A DNA stretch of 39,313 nt, from positions 1-39,313 of the forward strand of contig JAKQNG010000335.1 in the NCBI GenBank assembly GCA_029565915.1, in the 5' to 3' direction. The translations under genes were made by a program, and so were the position numbers. Positions 32,499 to 39,313 of the stretch are shown here, piece by piece. Source of the stretch: Deltaproteobacteria bacterium. GTDB taxonomy: Bacteria > Myxococcota_A > Polyangia > JAAYKL01. Below the pieces are notes generated by a model that was not told the origin of the DNA, did not search any database, and worked only from the letters and a program-made list of their open reading frames with translations. The stretch's first letter is position 1. Every line of letters begins with the position of its first letter.

Positions 32499-34601
32499 AT
32501 GAAATCCGGTGTCGCGCTGATTTCAGTATTTCTGTTTTTTGCATGTGGCGAATCCGTCCGTCCGGACAGGAGACCGGAGCCCGCACCGCATCCCGTGCAC
32601 GTGTTTCTCATCACCATCGACACCCTGCGGGCGGATCGACTGCCCGCCTGGGGATACGCCGACGGCCGCACGCCGGCCATTGACCGGCTGATCGCCGCCG
32701 GTGCGATGTTCGAAGATGCGGTGGCCCACACACCGGTGACCCTGCCTTCCCACGCGTCCATTCTGACAGGGCTGCATCCGCCGGAGCACGGGGTGCGGGC
32801 CAACGGCACCTTCCGGTTGCCCGACGGGGTTCCCACGCTGCCCGGGATGCTCCGGGACCGGGGCTGGCGGACCGCAGCCTTTGTTTCGTCATTTGTCCTC
32901 GACACCCGCTTCGGACTGTCCAGCGGCTTTGACGCGTATGATGATGAAACCGAGGTGGAGGCCCATCAACTCCGCACGCAGATGAGGGAACGACGCGCGG
33001 AGCGGACGGTGACCCGGGCCATTGAGTGGCTCGATCGGCAGGATGGCCGTCACCCGTTGTGCCTGTGGCTGCACCTCTACGATCCCCACGCGCCCTTTGA
33101 ACCGCCGGAACCTTTTGCGGGCCGGTTTGCCGACCCCTACGACGGCGAAATCGCCTATGCGGACAGCCAGCTCGACCGTTTCTTCCGCTATCTGACGCAA
33201 CGCGGATTGGACCGTCACGCGATCACCGTCCTCACGGCGGATCACGGCGAAAGCCTCGGCGAGCACGGCGAGCGGAATCACGCGATGTTCATTTACGAGG
33301 CCACCCAGCACGTGCCTCTCATCACCCGTTTTCCCGGCGGACGCCACGCCGGCAAGCGGGTAACCGGACTCGTGCGCCACGTGGATATTGTCCCCACCGT
33401 ACTGCGGGAACTGGGCCTCAAGGGACCCGGACTGCCCGGTTGCGCCCTGCAACCCGCTGTGGAAGCGGGTACTTCGGATATCGTCGTCGCCTATCTGGAG
33501 GCCTACCAGCCTTTCGAAGAATTCGGCTGGAGTCCCTCTTTTGCCCTGCGCACCCAAAACTGGAAATTCATCCAGTCGCCGATTCCGGAGCTGTACGACC
33601 TGCCGCAGGACCCGGCAGAACGAAACAATCTCTACGCGGCGCGAGGAGCAGTGGTTCGCCGCCTGCAGCACCGCCTGGAGAAATGGCAGCAGCGCATGAC
33701 GCCCGTTGCCGGTTCCAGACCCGTTCAACTGGATCCGGCGGAACGGGAGGCCCTGGAAGCGTTGGGATACCTGCAGGGCAAAAAGCAGGTCGAAGAAGCA
33801 CTTGCCGACCCCAAGGAAATGATGCCGCTTTTCGAACTCTGGGGAGAGGCGCGACGCCGTGCGACAGGCGGAGACATCGATGGGGCGGATGCCCTGCTGC
33901 AGCAACTGCTTGAGATGGATCCGGGCAACATTGCCGCCCTCATCGAGCGAAGCGGGCTCTTTGCGCAACGGCAGCAATGGGCGCAGGCGGAACAGCTCTG
34001 CCGGGATATCATCCGACGGGCGCCTCACCGGGCCGAACCCCACGTTCAGCTCGCGCGGATTCATACCCGGGGGATGATCAATTTTGCAGAGGCAGAAAAA
34101 GATATCAAAAGGGCGGCGTCGGCGTCGCCACCCGCTCCCCAGGTGCTGGAACTGCGGGTGGACCTGCTGCACGCCCGTGGGCGCATCAAGGATGCGCTGC
34201 GCATCTGCAACGAAGTCGGTCTGACCTCCAGAGAGTCCTCCTTGTACAGCCGCTGCGCGGAGCTCCTGCTGGCGACGGGACGTCCGGTGGATGGGGAGCC
34301 CATGGCCCGTCGCGCCGCGGCCCTCGACCCCCGGAACGGCGGTGCGTTTCTCCAGTTGGGGCGGATTCTGGAACGAACGGGCCGGCGGGAGGAAGCGCTT
34401 GGATACTTCCGCCGCGCCGCTGCCCTGGAACCGGACAATCCCCGGGTGGTGGAAAAACTGGTCCGCAGGCTCATCGAAGATAACCATCTGGCAGAAGCCC
34501 GGTCCGCGCTGGAAACCGCTTCGCGCGTTCATCCGGACGATACGTCCCTGCGGAAACTGACGGAAACACTGAATGAAACAATGTCCCGTTCAACCCACTG
34601 A
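32499..34601 (+). CDS. Sulfatase-fold lipoprotein with C-terminal TPRs
   Basis: ATG at 32499 follows GGAGAG. The 700-residue protein has a short lipoprotein signal (MKSGVALISVFLFFAC, Cys16). An alkaline-phosphatase-superfamily domain follows (VFLITIDTLRADRL, LPSHASILTG, LTADHGESLGEHG), with TPR-like repeats in about 430-690. The usual sulfatase C/S-x-P-x-R that becomes formylglycine is replaced by T-L-P-S-H, so Thr may be the nucleophile, as in phosphodiesterase members of the superfamily. The substrate is unknown; activity in the periplasm or at the surface is expected. Confidence 0.88.
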   Translation: MKSGVALISVFLFFACGESVRPDRRPEPAPHPVHVFLITIDTLRADRLPAWGYADGRTPAIDRLIAAGAMFEDAVAHTPVTLPSHASILTGLHPPEHGVRANGTFRLPDGVPTLPGMLRDRGWRTAAFVSSFVLDTRFGLSSGFDAYDDETEVEAHQLRTQMRERRAERTVTRAIEWLDRQDGRHPLCLWLHLYDPHAPFEPPEPFAGRFADPYDGEIAYADSQLDRFFRYLTQRGLDRHAITVLTADHGESLGEHGERNHAMFIYEATQHVPLITRFPGGRHAGKRVTGLVRHVDIVPTVLRELGLKGPGLPGCALQPAVEAGTSDIVVAYLEAYQPFEEFGWSPSFALRTQNWKFIQSPIPELYDLPQDPAERNNLYAARGAVVRRLQHRLEKWQQRMTPVAGSRPVQLDPAEREALEALGYLQGKKQVEEALADPKEMMPLFELWGEARRRATGGDIDGADALLQQLLEMDPGNIAALIERSGLFAQRQQWAQAEQLCRDIIRRAPHRAEPHVQLARIHTRGMINFAEAEKDIKRAASASPPAPQVLELRVDLLHARGRIKDALRICNEVGLTSRESSLYSRCAELLLATGRPVDGEPMARRAAALDPRNGGAFLQLGRILERTGRREEALGYFRRAAALEPDNPRVVEKLVRRLIEDNHLAEARSALETASRVHPDDTSLRKLTETLNETMSRSTH

Positions 34602-34637
34602 CCGCGATCCGGTCGCGGCAGCACAAAGGAAAAGCAA

Positions 34638-35633
34638 ATGACAGAACGCATGTCGCTCCCCATTGTCCTCATCTGTTGTGTGTCACTGCTGTGTACCGCC
34701 TGCGGCGGCAAAAGCGGGTCCGGTGACACGGACACCGACACAGACACCGATACCGACACAGACACCGATACCGACACAGACACTGATACCGACACAGACA
34801 CTGATACCGACACCGACACAGACACCGATACCGACACAGACACGGACACCGACACCGACACGGACACCGACACGGACACGGACACCGACACGGATACGGA
34901 CACCGATACGGAGACCAGTACGGACATGGATACCGACACGCCCACCGACTCCGATACCGATTCCGATACTGATTCCGGTACCGACTCCGATACCGGACCC
35001 TTCCTGACCACCTGGGAGTATGATTTCACCGTCGCGGGCAACGGCGAAGCGGTGCGGGATGCCGACTGGTTCGTGGATGCCGGAAACATGGGGGAATACA
35101 CCAACGGTTTCTGGCTGAATCAGGCCACCATTGCGCCGCCCTGGTTCTTCAGCGGCGACTTCACCGCGACCTTCGAGTTCTACGCAAAAACACTTCCGGA
35201 CGACTACGTGTACCGATTTGCCTTTCGCCTGGTGGACCCGAACTGGGAAAACAATTCTTCGCGCCGGTTTGCCAGTCTCGCCGTTTACTACACGGCGGAC
35301 CCCGCACATGAAGACGCGTACTACCAGCTGGACCAGGGTAACGGCAGCTATTCGAGCGGCGACGTGCAGGGAACGCCTCCGGGGCTGACAGTGGATGAAC
35401 CCTGCATCTGCCGGGTCGAGCGGATCGGCACCGCCGTGTCCTTCTATTTCAATGATTCACTGGTGGAGACCCTGACCATTGATGCCGCCAACCAGCCCTC
35501 CATCGGCTACGCGCCCATGGTGCACGGACACAGCAGCACTGACCAGGCGGACGCCAACTTCTACATCCGGAAAATCACGGTGACCCACATGTCCGACGAA
35601 ATTCACTACAGCGACTGGAATCTGTCGCCGTGA
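34638..35633 (+). CDS. Lipoprotein with a pure Asp-Thr linker and a LamG-like beta domain
   Basis: ATG at 34638 has AAAGGA upstream. The signal ends VSLLCTAC (Cys22). From residue 30 there are 31 consecutive Asp-Thr pairs, followed by a mixed DS/DT stretch. The C-terminal domain of about 205 residues (TWEYDFTVAGNGEAVRDADW, FTATFEFYAKTLPDDYVYRF, CRVERIGTAVSFYFNDSLVE) looks like a concanavalin/LamG jelly roll, which often binds carbohydrate. It is 36 bases after the sulfatase gene, and its last 28 bases overlap the convergent Cys-rich gene. Confidence 0.8.
   Translation: MTERMSLPIVLICCVSLLCTACGGKSGSGDTDTDTDTDTDTDTDTDTDTDTDTDTDTDTDTDTDTDTDTDTDTDTDTDTDTDTDTDTDTDTETSTDMDTDTPTDSDTDSDTDSGTDSDTGPFLTTWEYDFTVAGNGEAVRDADWFVDAGNMGEYTNGFWLNQATIAPPWFFSGDFTATFEFYAKTLPDDYVYRFAFRLVDPNWENNSSRRFASLAVYYTADPAHEDAYYQLDQGNGSYSSGDVQGTPPGLTVDEPCICRVERIGTAVSFYFNDSLVETLTIDAANQPSIGYAPMVHGHSSTDQADANFYIRKITVTHMSDEIHYSDWNLSP
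34725..34910 (+). repeat. Hexanucleotide-type repeat encoding 31 Asp-Thr pairs
   Basis: The 186-base stretch is built of units such as GACACC, GATACC, GACACA and GACACG. Every unit is six bases, so gain or loss of units keeps the frame and only changes linker length. Third-position changes show the repeat is kept as protein, not as identical DNA. Confidence 0.9.
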
Positions 35634-35989
35634 CCACCGCAGCCGCACTTGCCGTCCTCTCCCCGGTGGGGGCAGTCGCCGTTACAGTTGCATTGTCCAT
35701 CTTCCCCCCGGCAGCCGCACTTGTCCCTGTCGCCGTCGCCGTTGCAACCGCAGGCGCACCGGCCTTCCTTTTTTTCGCAACCGCAGGCACAGCGGTCACT
35801 GTCACAGGCGCAGACACCTTCCTGTCCCTTGTCGCATTCCGCGTTCACCGTTTCACTCTGTGCAGTCGGGGCGGGTAGTGCATCCGCCGGAGCCACCGAT
35901 CCCGGATCCGTGGTCCGGACAGCATCCGGTTCACAGGCCACCGCCATCAGAAACAGAAATGACATTGCCAGAAATCGAATTGTGTTCAT
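35606..35989 (-). CDS. Cys-rich, metallothionein-like lipoprotein
   Basis: The 127-residue protein has a lipoprotein signal (FLAMSFLFLMAVAC, Cys19) and a polar linker of about 30 residues. Then come about 75 residues with 16 cysteines in motifs CAC, CACGC (twice), CGC (twice) and CNCNGDC, mixed with Asp, Gly and Arg. Dense C-x-C spacing is typical of metallothionein-like metal-thiolate binding, though a disulfide-rich domain is also possible in the periplasm. The first half of the repeat shows a duplicated CACGC unit. AAAGGGAG lies upstream of the ATG. Confidence 0.75.
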   Translation of the reverse strand: MNTIRFLAMSFLFLMAVACEPDAVRTTDPGSVAPADALPAPTAQSETVNAECDKGQEGVCACDSDRCACGCEKKEGRCACGCNGDGDRDKCGCRGEDGQCNCNGDCPHRGEDGKCGCGGHGDRFQSL

Positions 35990-36080
35990 GAGGAAGCTCC
36001 CTTTCCTTTAAAATCAGCCTGACAGAACAGTAAGTCCTGCACAGCGGATGGCAAGCAACCCGTCGATGATCGGGCATGTG

Positions 36081-37517
36081 CTACCGGGACGGAAGGGCGG
36101 CGGCCATCCAGTCATATACATAGATGAGGGCGCGCAGGTTGTGATAACTGGCCTTCCATTCCTCGCCCTTCATGGTGCCCCGTGGACCGATGCTGCCATC
36201 GGGATAGTTGCTCCAGTACCATTCGCCGCTTTCGTCCTGTGTTTCCTCTATCCAGTCCAGGGTGCGCTCCAGGCGTTCGAGGTGTACCACGTCGCCCGTC
36301 AGCACGTAGGTCCACCAGAGTCCGGAAAGGGCCTCAAACTGAGCCCACCAGACCTTTTCGTCGTTTGTGACTCCGCCGCCCGGCACGCCGCTGTCAAAGT
36401 AGCCGCCGTTTTCGGCGTCGAAACCGGCAGCGGAAGAATTCGTCCCCATGGTCGTTGCCGCCTGGCGCACCTCCCCATCGTCCATGCGTCCGGCTGCGCG
36501 GGCGGCCTCCATGAGGAGTGAGACGGTTTCCAGATCGTGGCCGTAACTGACAGACGGTGACCCCACCAGAGACCAGTCGCGGTTGAAGGCCCAGTGAATG
36601 TATCCCTCCGGTTGCAGCAGGTGCTCCACCGTCAGATCGATGAATTCGTTCAGCCTTGCCAGCACCGCGGGATCGTCCGTGGCCTCGTACAGCGCGGTGA
36701 AGGCCTCCATGAGATGAATGTGTTCGTTTGTTCCTTTTGCGGCGCCGCCGATCCAGCTGTCGGGATCATCAGTCTGGTCGTAGCCGCCGAATTCGTCGTC
36801 ATGTACACGGGCGTCCAGAGATTCGAAGCACGAGAGGGCCTGATTGACCGGCAGCGGCGCGTCCATCACCCGGCCGTAAGTGGCCAGGCCATAGATGGCA
36901 AAGGATTCCGCATAGATCTTTTTCATCGAGTTGACGACACCGCCCGTATCCCCGGCCTTGTAGAAGAATTCGCCGTCGGTGTCCCGGATGTTGTTGATAA
37001 TGAACAGGTATGTGTCATCGGCGATGGCTGCGATGTCCGGGTCGGCGCCCCGCCGCTCATACCAGAGAGAAAATGCGAAGAGATGGCGGGACTGCTGAAT
37101 CAGCCCCTTGTCGTAGGGAGAAACGGAATTGCCCGACCCATCGAGGGTGCCGTGAAATCCGCCGTCCGTCCCGTCCACTCCGTGTGCCACCCACCAGTCG
37201 ATGGTGCTCCGGGCCAGCGCATCGAGTCGCGGCATCACTGCTTCGATAATGGCGACAGCAGCATCGTTGTCGGTATCCGTATCGCCGTCGGTATCCGTAT
37301 CGCCGTCGGTATCCGTATCGCCGTCGCTGTCCGCATCGCTGTCGCTGTCCGCATCGCTGTCGCTGTTGGTGTCACTGTCGGTGTCCCCGTCCGTGTTGGT
37401 GTCGGCATCGGTATCGCTGTCCGCGTCCCCGTCGCCGGGCACGATCCGTCCGGGGTCGCCTTCGCAGGCCGGAAGCCCGGATGCGCAGATCAGAAAAATG
37501 CCAATCATCCACTTCAT
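36081..37517 (-). CDS. AGE-family (N-acylglucosamine 2-epimerase-like) lipoprotein
   Basis: The start ATG at 37517 has AGGAGG five bases upstream. The 478-residue protein has a lipoprotein signal (MKWMIGIFLICASGLPAC, Cys18), an Asp-Ser/Thr linker (about 28-85) and an (alpha/alpha)6-barrel of the AGE/cellobiose-epimerase type. Its signature segments are GGFHGTLDGSG, LIQQSRHLFAFSLWYER, YGHDLETVSLLMEA and GEEWKASYHNLRAL, which hold the catalytic His residues of the family. It probably epimerises or isomerises sugars outside the inner membrane, which is unusual for this normally cytosolic family. A strong promoter with a LacI-like site lies upstream. Confidence 0.87.
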   Translation of the reverse strand: MKWMIGIFLICASGLPACEGDPGRIVPGDGDADSDTDADTNTDGDTDSDTNSDSDADSDSDADSDGDTDTDGDTDTDGDTDTDNDAAVAIIEAVMPRLDALARSTIDWWVAHGVDGTDGGFHGTLDGSGNSVSPYDKGLIQQSRHLFAFSLWYERRGADPDIAAIADDTYLFIINNIRDTDGEFFYKAGDTGGVVNSMKKIYAESFAIYGLATYGRVMDAPLPVNQALSCFESLDARVHDDEFGGYDQTDDPDSWIGGAAKGTNEHIHLMEAFTALYEATDDPAVLARLNEFIDLTVEHLLQPEGYIHWAFNRDWSLVGSPSVSYGHDLETVSLLMEAARAAGRMDDGEVRQAATTMGTNSSAAGFDAENGGYFDSGVPGGGVTNDEKVWWAQFEALSGLWWTYVLTGDVVHLERLERTLDWIEETQDESGEWYWSNYPDGSIGPRGTMKGEEWKASYHNLRALIYVYDWMAAALPSR

Positions 37518-37547
37518 GGGCACCTCCTGTTTCATCAAACAACTCTC

Positions 37548-37576
37548 AATATAGATGATTAAAACGTTTTAGTCAA
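37548..37576 (-). promoter_or_regulatory. Near-consensus sigma-70 promoter overlapped by a LacI-type palindrome
   Basis: On the minus strand TTGACT (37571-37576) and TATATT (37548-37553) are exactly 17 bases apart, about 31 bases before the AGE gene start. The spacer holds a near-palindrome GATTAAAACGTTTTAGTC (37557-37574, one mismatched pair) with a central CpG, the form of LacI/GalR-family operators. A bound repressor would block polymerase, fitting control by a sugar. Confidence 0.7.
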
Positions 37577-37621
37577 CCCGGCGCAGGCATCCGGCACAAG
37601 AGGGCGTCGCCGAAGGCGTCA

Positions 37622-37640
37622 TAGGACAGAATATGTCCTA
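37622..37640. promoter_or_regulatory. Perfect inverted repeat upstream of cinA
   Basis: TAGGACA-GAATA-TGTCCTA is a perfect 7-base inverted repeat with a 5-base centre, 51 bases before the cinA start. It looks like a dimeric regulator site; it does not match LexA boxes I know. Confidence 0.45.
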
Positions 37641-37690
37641 CTCCAGCGATTCCCGTAGCGGGGGGCATCCGGTTGTTGTAGGTTCACCCC

Positions 37691-38908
37691 ATGATGGGTT
37701 CCCTGATCATCAGCACCGGTGACGAACTCCTGCGAGGGGCGCTGGCGGACACCAACGGGGCATTCCTCGCAGCCCTGTGCGACGATATGGGCGTTCCCTG
37801 TGCCCGCATGGCCATCATCGGCGATGACGAATCGGCCCTGGCTGACCTCCTGTCCGACGCCATCGGCCGTTATGTACTCGTTCTGTGCAGCGGCGGTCTG
37901 GGGCCCACCACGGACGACGTCACCACCCGGGCCGTCTCGCGGGCCTTCGGTGTGCCCCTGGAGCGGAACCCGCTGGCCCGGGCGCAGGTAGAGGAGCGTT
38001 TCCGGCAGCGGGGAAGGGCGATGTCCCCCATCAACCTGAAGCAGGCGGATCTGCCCGTCGGGGCTGTCGTACTGGAAAACCCGGCCGGCACCGCACCCGC
38101 GTTCATGATGACGGCTTCCGGCACGCGGGCCGTGTTCCTGCCGGGCCCTCCTGTTGAACTGCAGGCGGTCATGGACCGCCACGTCAGCGCCATCTTTCCG
38201 TCCGGCGTCGGGCCGTCCCGGGTGGTGCTGCGATGCACCGGCGAAGGTGAATCCATTCTGCAGGAACGGATGATGCCCGTCGAAACGGCATTTCCCGGCG
38301 TGCGCGTTTCCTACCGGGCATCTTTCCCCGAAGTGTCCATCACCTTGTCGTCCGCAGATCCGGTACCGCTGTGGCAGTGCCGGGAGAAGGCCATCTCCGC
38401 CATCGGCGAATCCCTGTTTTCGACGGACGGTTGTTCCCTCGCCGAACGGATGATCGGGCTGCTGACAGAACGCCGGCTGACGGTGGCCACGGCGGAATCC
38501 TGCACCGGAGGCCTCATCAGCCACCTGCTCACGCTGGTACCCGGGGCATCCGCCTGCGTGCGCGGCGCCGTGGTGGCTTACGATAATGCCGTAAAGACGT
38601 CCGCCCTGGGCGTACCGGAGGAGGTCCTCCGCACAAAGGGCGCCGTGAGCGAAGAAACTGTCTGCGCCATGGCACAGGGGGTGTGCCAATCGCTTCTTGC
38701 GGACATCGCCATCGCCACGTCGGGCATCGCGGGCCCCACCGGCGGCAGCGCGGACAAACCTGCCGGAACGGTGCACATCGCGGTGGTTCACCCCCTGGGG
38801 ATTTTACATAGAAAATTCTTGTTTAACGGTATCAACCGTACAAGAGTGATAGCCGCGTCCGCTGCCGCGGCGCTGAAAATGACACTGGATCTGCTGGAGA
38901 ATCGATGA
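37691..38908 (+). CDS. cinA: CinA-like protein: nicotinamide-nucleotide amidohydrolase with MoCF domain
   Basis: The 405-residue protein has an N-terminal molybdopterin-binding-like domain (LIISTGDELLRGALADTNGAF, CSGGLGPTTDDVTT). The C-terminal amidohydrolase domain has TVATAESCTGGLISHLLT, GAVVAYDNAVK, GAVSEET and ATSGIAGPTGGSADKPAGTV. Such two-domain proteins act in pyridine nucleotide recycling (NMN deamidation, ADP-ribose pyrophosphatase). An ATG three bases later is also possible. The stop overlaps the thpR start by ATGA; a cinA-thpR pair is common, often before recA. Confidence 0.95.
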   Translation: MMGSLIISTGDELLRGALADTNGAFLAALCDDMGVPCARMAIIGDDESALADLLSDAIGRYVLVLCSGGLGPTTDDVTTRAVSRAFGVPLERNPLARAQVEERFRQRGRAMSPINLKQADLPVGAVVLENPAGTAPAFMMTASGTRAVFLPGPPVELQAVMDRHVSAIFPSGVGPSRVVLRCTGEGESILQERMMPVETAFPGVRVSYRASFPEVSITLSSADPVPLWQCREKAISAIGESLFSTDGCSLAERMIGLLTERRLTVATAESCTGGLISHLLTLVPGASACVRGAVVAYDNAVKTSALGVPEEVLRTKGAVSEETVCAMAQGVCQSLLADIAIATSGIAGPTGGSADKPAGTVHIAVVHPLGILHRKFLFNGINRTRVIAASAAAALKMTLDLLENR

Positions 38909-39313
38909 AGACTGTCAGGACCTTTCTCGCTGTGAATCTGGAGCTGGAAACGATCAAAAAAATCGGCGAACTGCAGCGTTCGCTGATCCGCCGGACCGTG
39001 GGCTCCGGAGCGGTGATCAAATGGGTGCCCCCGGGCAACATGCACCTCACCCTGCGGTTTCTGGGCGATATCACCGAGCCGATGATTGAGGCCATCCGCG
39101 ATCGGCTGGCCGGTGTCATCCGTCCGCTGGCGCCTGTTTCCATCGAGGCAAAAGGCCTCGGCTTCTTTCCCCCGGAAGGGGAACCCGCCATCATCTGGGC
39201 CGGGGTGGAACCGAGCCCGGAGTTGCAGGCCATGTACGACCTGCTGTGCGACACACTTACCGGCATCGGCTTCATCGCCCCCGAGAGGCCTTTCGCATCC
39301 CATGTAACCCTCG
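38905..39313 (+). CDS. thpR: RNA 2',3'-cyclic phosphodiesterase (partial, C-terminus off the window)
   Basis: The open frame starts at ATG 38905 and runs off the edge after 136 codons; full members have about 180-190 residues. It begins TVRTFLAVNLELE and carries both catalytic motifs: HLTLRFLGD and, near the end, FASHVTL. These His-x-Thr pairs hydrolyse 2',3'-cyclic ends of RNA. It is coupled to cinA by a 4-base overlap. Confidence 0.92.
   Translation, partial: MKTVRTFLAVNLELETIKKIGELQRSLIRRTVGSGAVIKWVPPGNMHLTLRFLGDITEPMIEAIRDRLAGVIRPLAPVSIEAKGLGFFPPEGEPAIIWAGVEPSPELQAMYDLLCDTLTGIGFIAPERPFASHVTL

Noticed and set aside
34725-34990. Possible CRISPR or tandem-repeat array
   Set aside because: The units are six bases long without spacers and encode Asp-Thr pairs within a lipoprotein.

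Overview
The window is GC-rich and gene-dense. It reads as a chromosomal segment from a deltaproteobacterial or myxobacterial-type bacterium, probably Myxococcota-like. That placement is inference from gene content, not from a marker gene. The hints are several lipoproteins with long Asp-Ser/Asp-Thr linkers, a fused TPR-Ser/Thr kinase, an ECF sigma factor with a FecR-PEGA-TPR anti-sigma-like partner, two PilT-type ATPases, a chemosensory operon, and a lipoprotein domain (GWYYDD...CPQTC) that I associate with myxobacterial proteins. I saw no tRNA, rRNA, insertion sequence, prophage or CRISPR array, and no gene-free stretch longer than about 175 bases.

Layout. Bases 1-8640 are all on the minus strand. 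They hold a PLP aminotransferase (cut by the window edge), a ZIP-type permease with an inserted cyclic-nucleotide-binding (CNB) domain, an EF-P with an EfpL/YeiP-like loop, and a radical SAM/SPASM enzyme fused to a lipoprotein-like segment and a Tyr-Gly repeat tail. After these come three unknown genes (two membrane-anchored), a tandem CNB protein and DnaJ. Bases 8810-11368 (plus) carry a lipoprotein, CoaE and a PAS histidine kinase. Bases 11387-17713 (minus) carry an all-linker lipoprotein and then a chemosensory operon, transcribed as small membrane protein, cheA, cheW, cheW, cheR, cheB, yjbQ. Bases 17863-21689 (minus) carry a lipoprotein, an outer-membrane-like protein, an ECF sigma factor and its FecR/PEGA partner. 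Bases 21801-25589 mix a surface lipoprotein, RNase HI and a GT-C-like membrane protein with TPRs.

Bases 25640-32367 (minus) form a tight operon: HEAT-PilT fusion, a second PilT homologue broken by a one-base frameshift at its Walker A motif, a TPR-Ser/Thr kinase, and an outer-membrane-like protein. This suggests a phospho-regulated pilus or secretion motor module. Bases 32499-35633 (plus) carry a sulfatase-fold lipoprotein with TPRs and a lipoprotein with 31 uninterrupted Asp-Thr pairs. Then come a metallothionein-like Cys-rich lipoprotein and an AGE-type epimerase lipoprotein with a near-consensus sigma-70 promoter overlapped by a LacI-type palindrome. The window ends with cinA and thpR.

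The best candidate for an undescribed system is the radical SAM/SPASM protein at 2951-4363. An apparent peptide-modifying enzyme is joined in cis to a signal-like hydrophobic segment ending in Cys and a tail of Y-[GA]-[IV] repeats spaced about 13 residues apart. This looks like a maturase fused to its own exported substrate.
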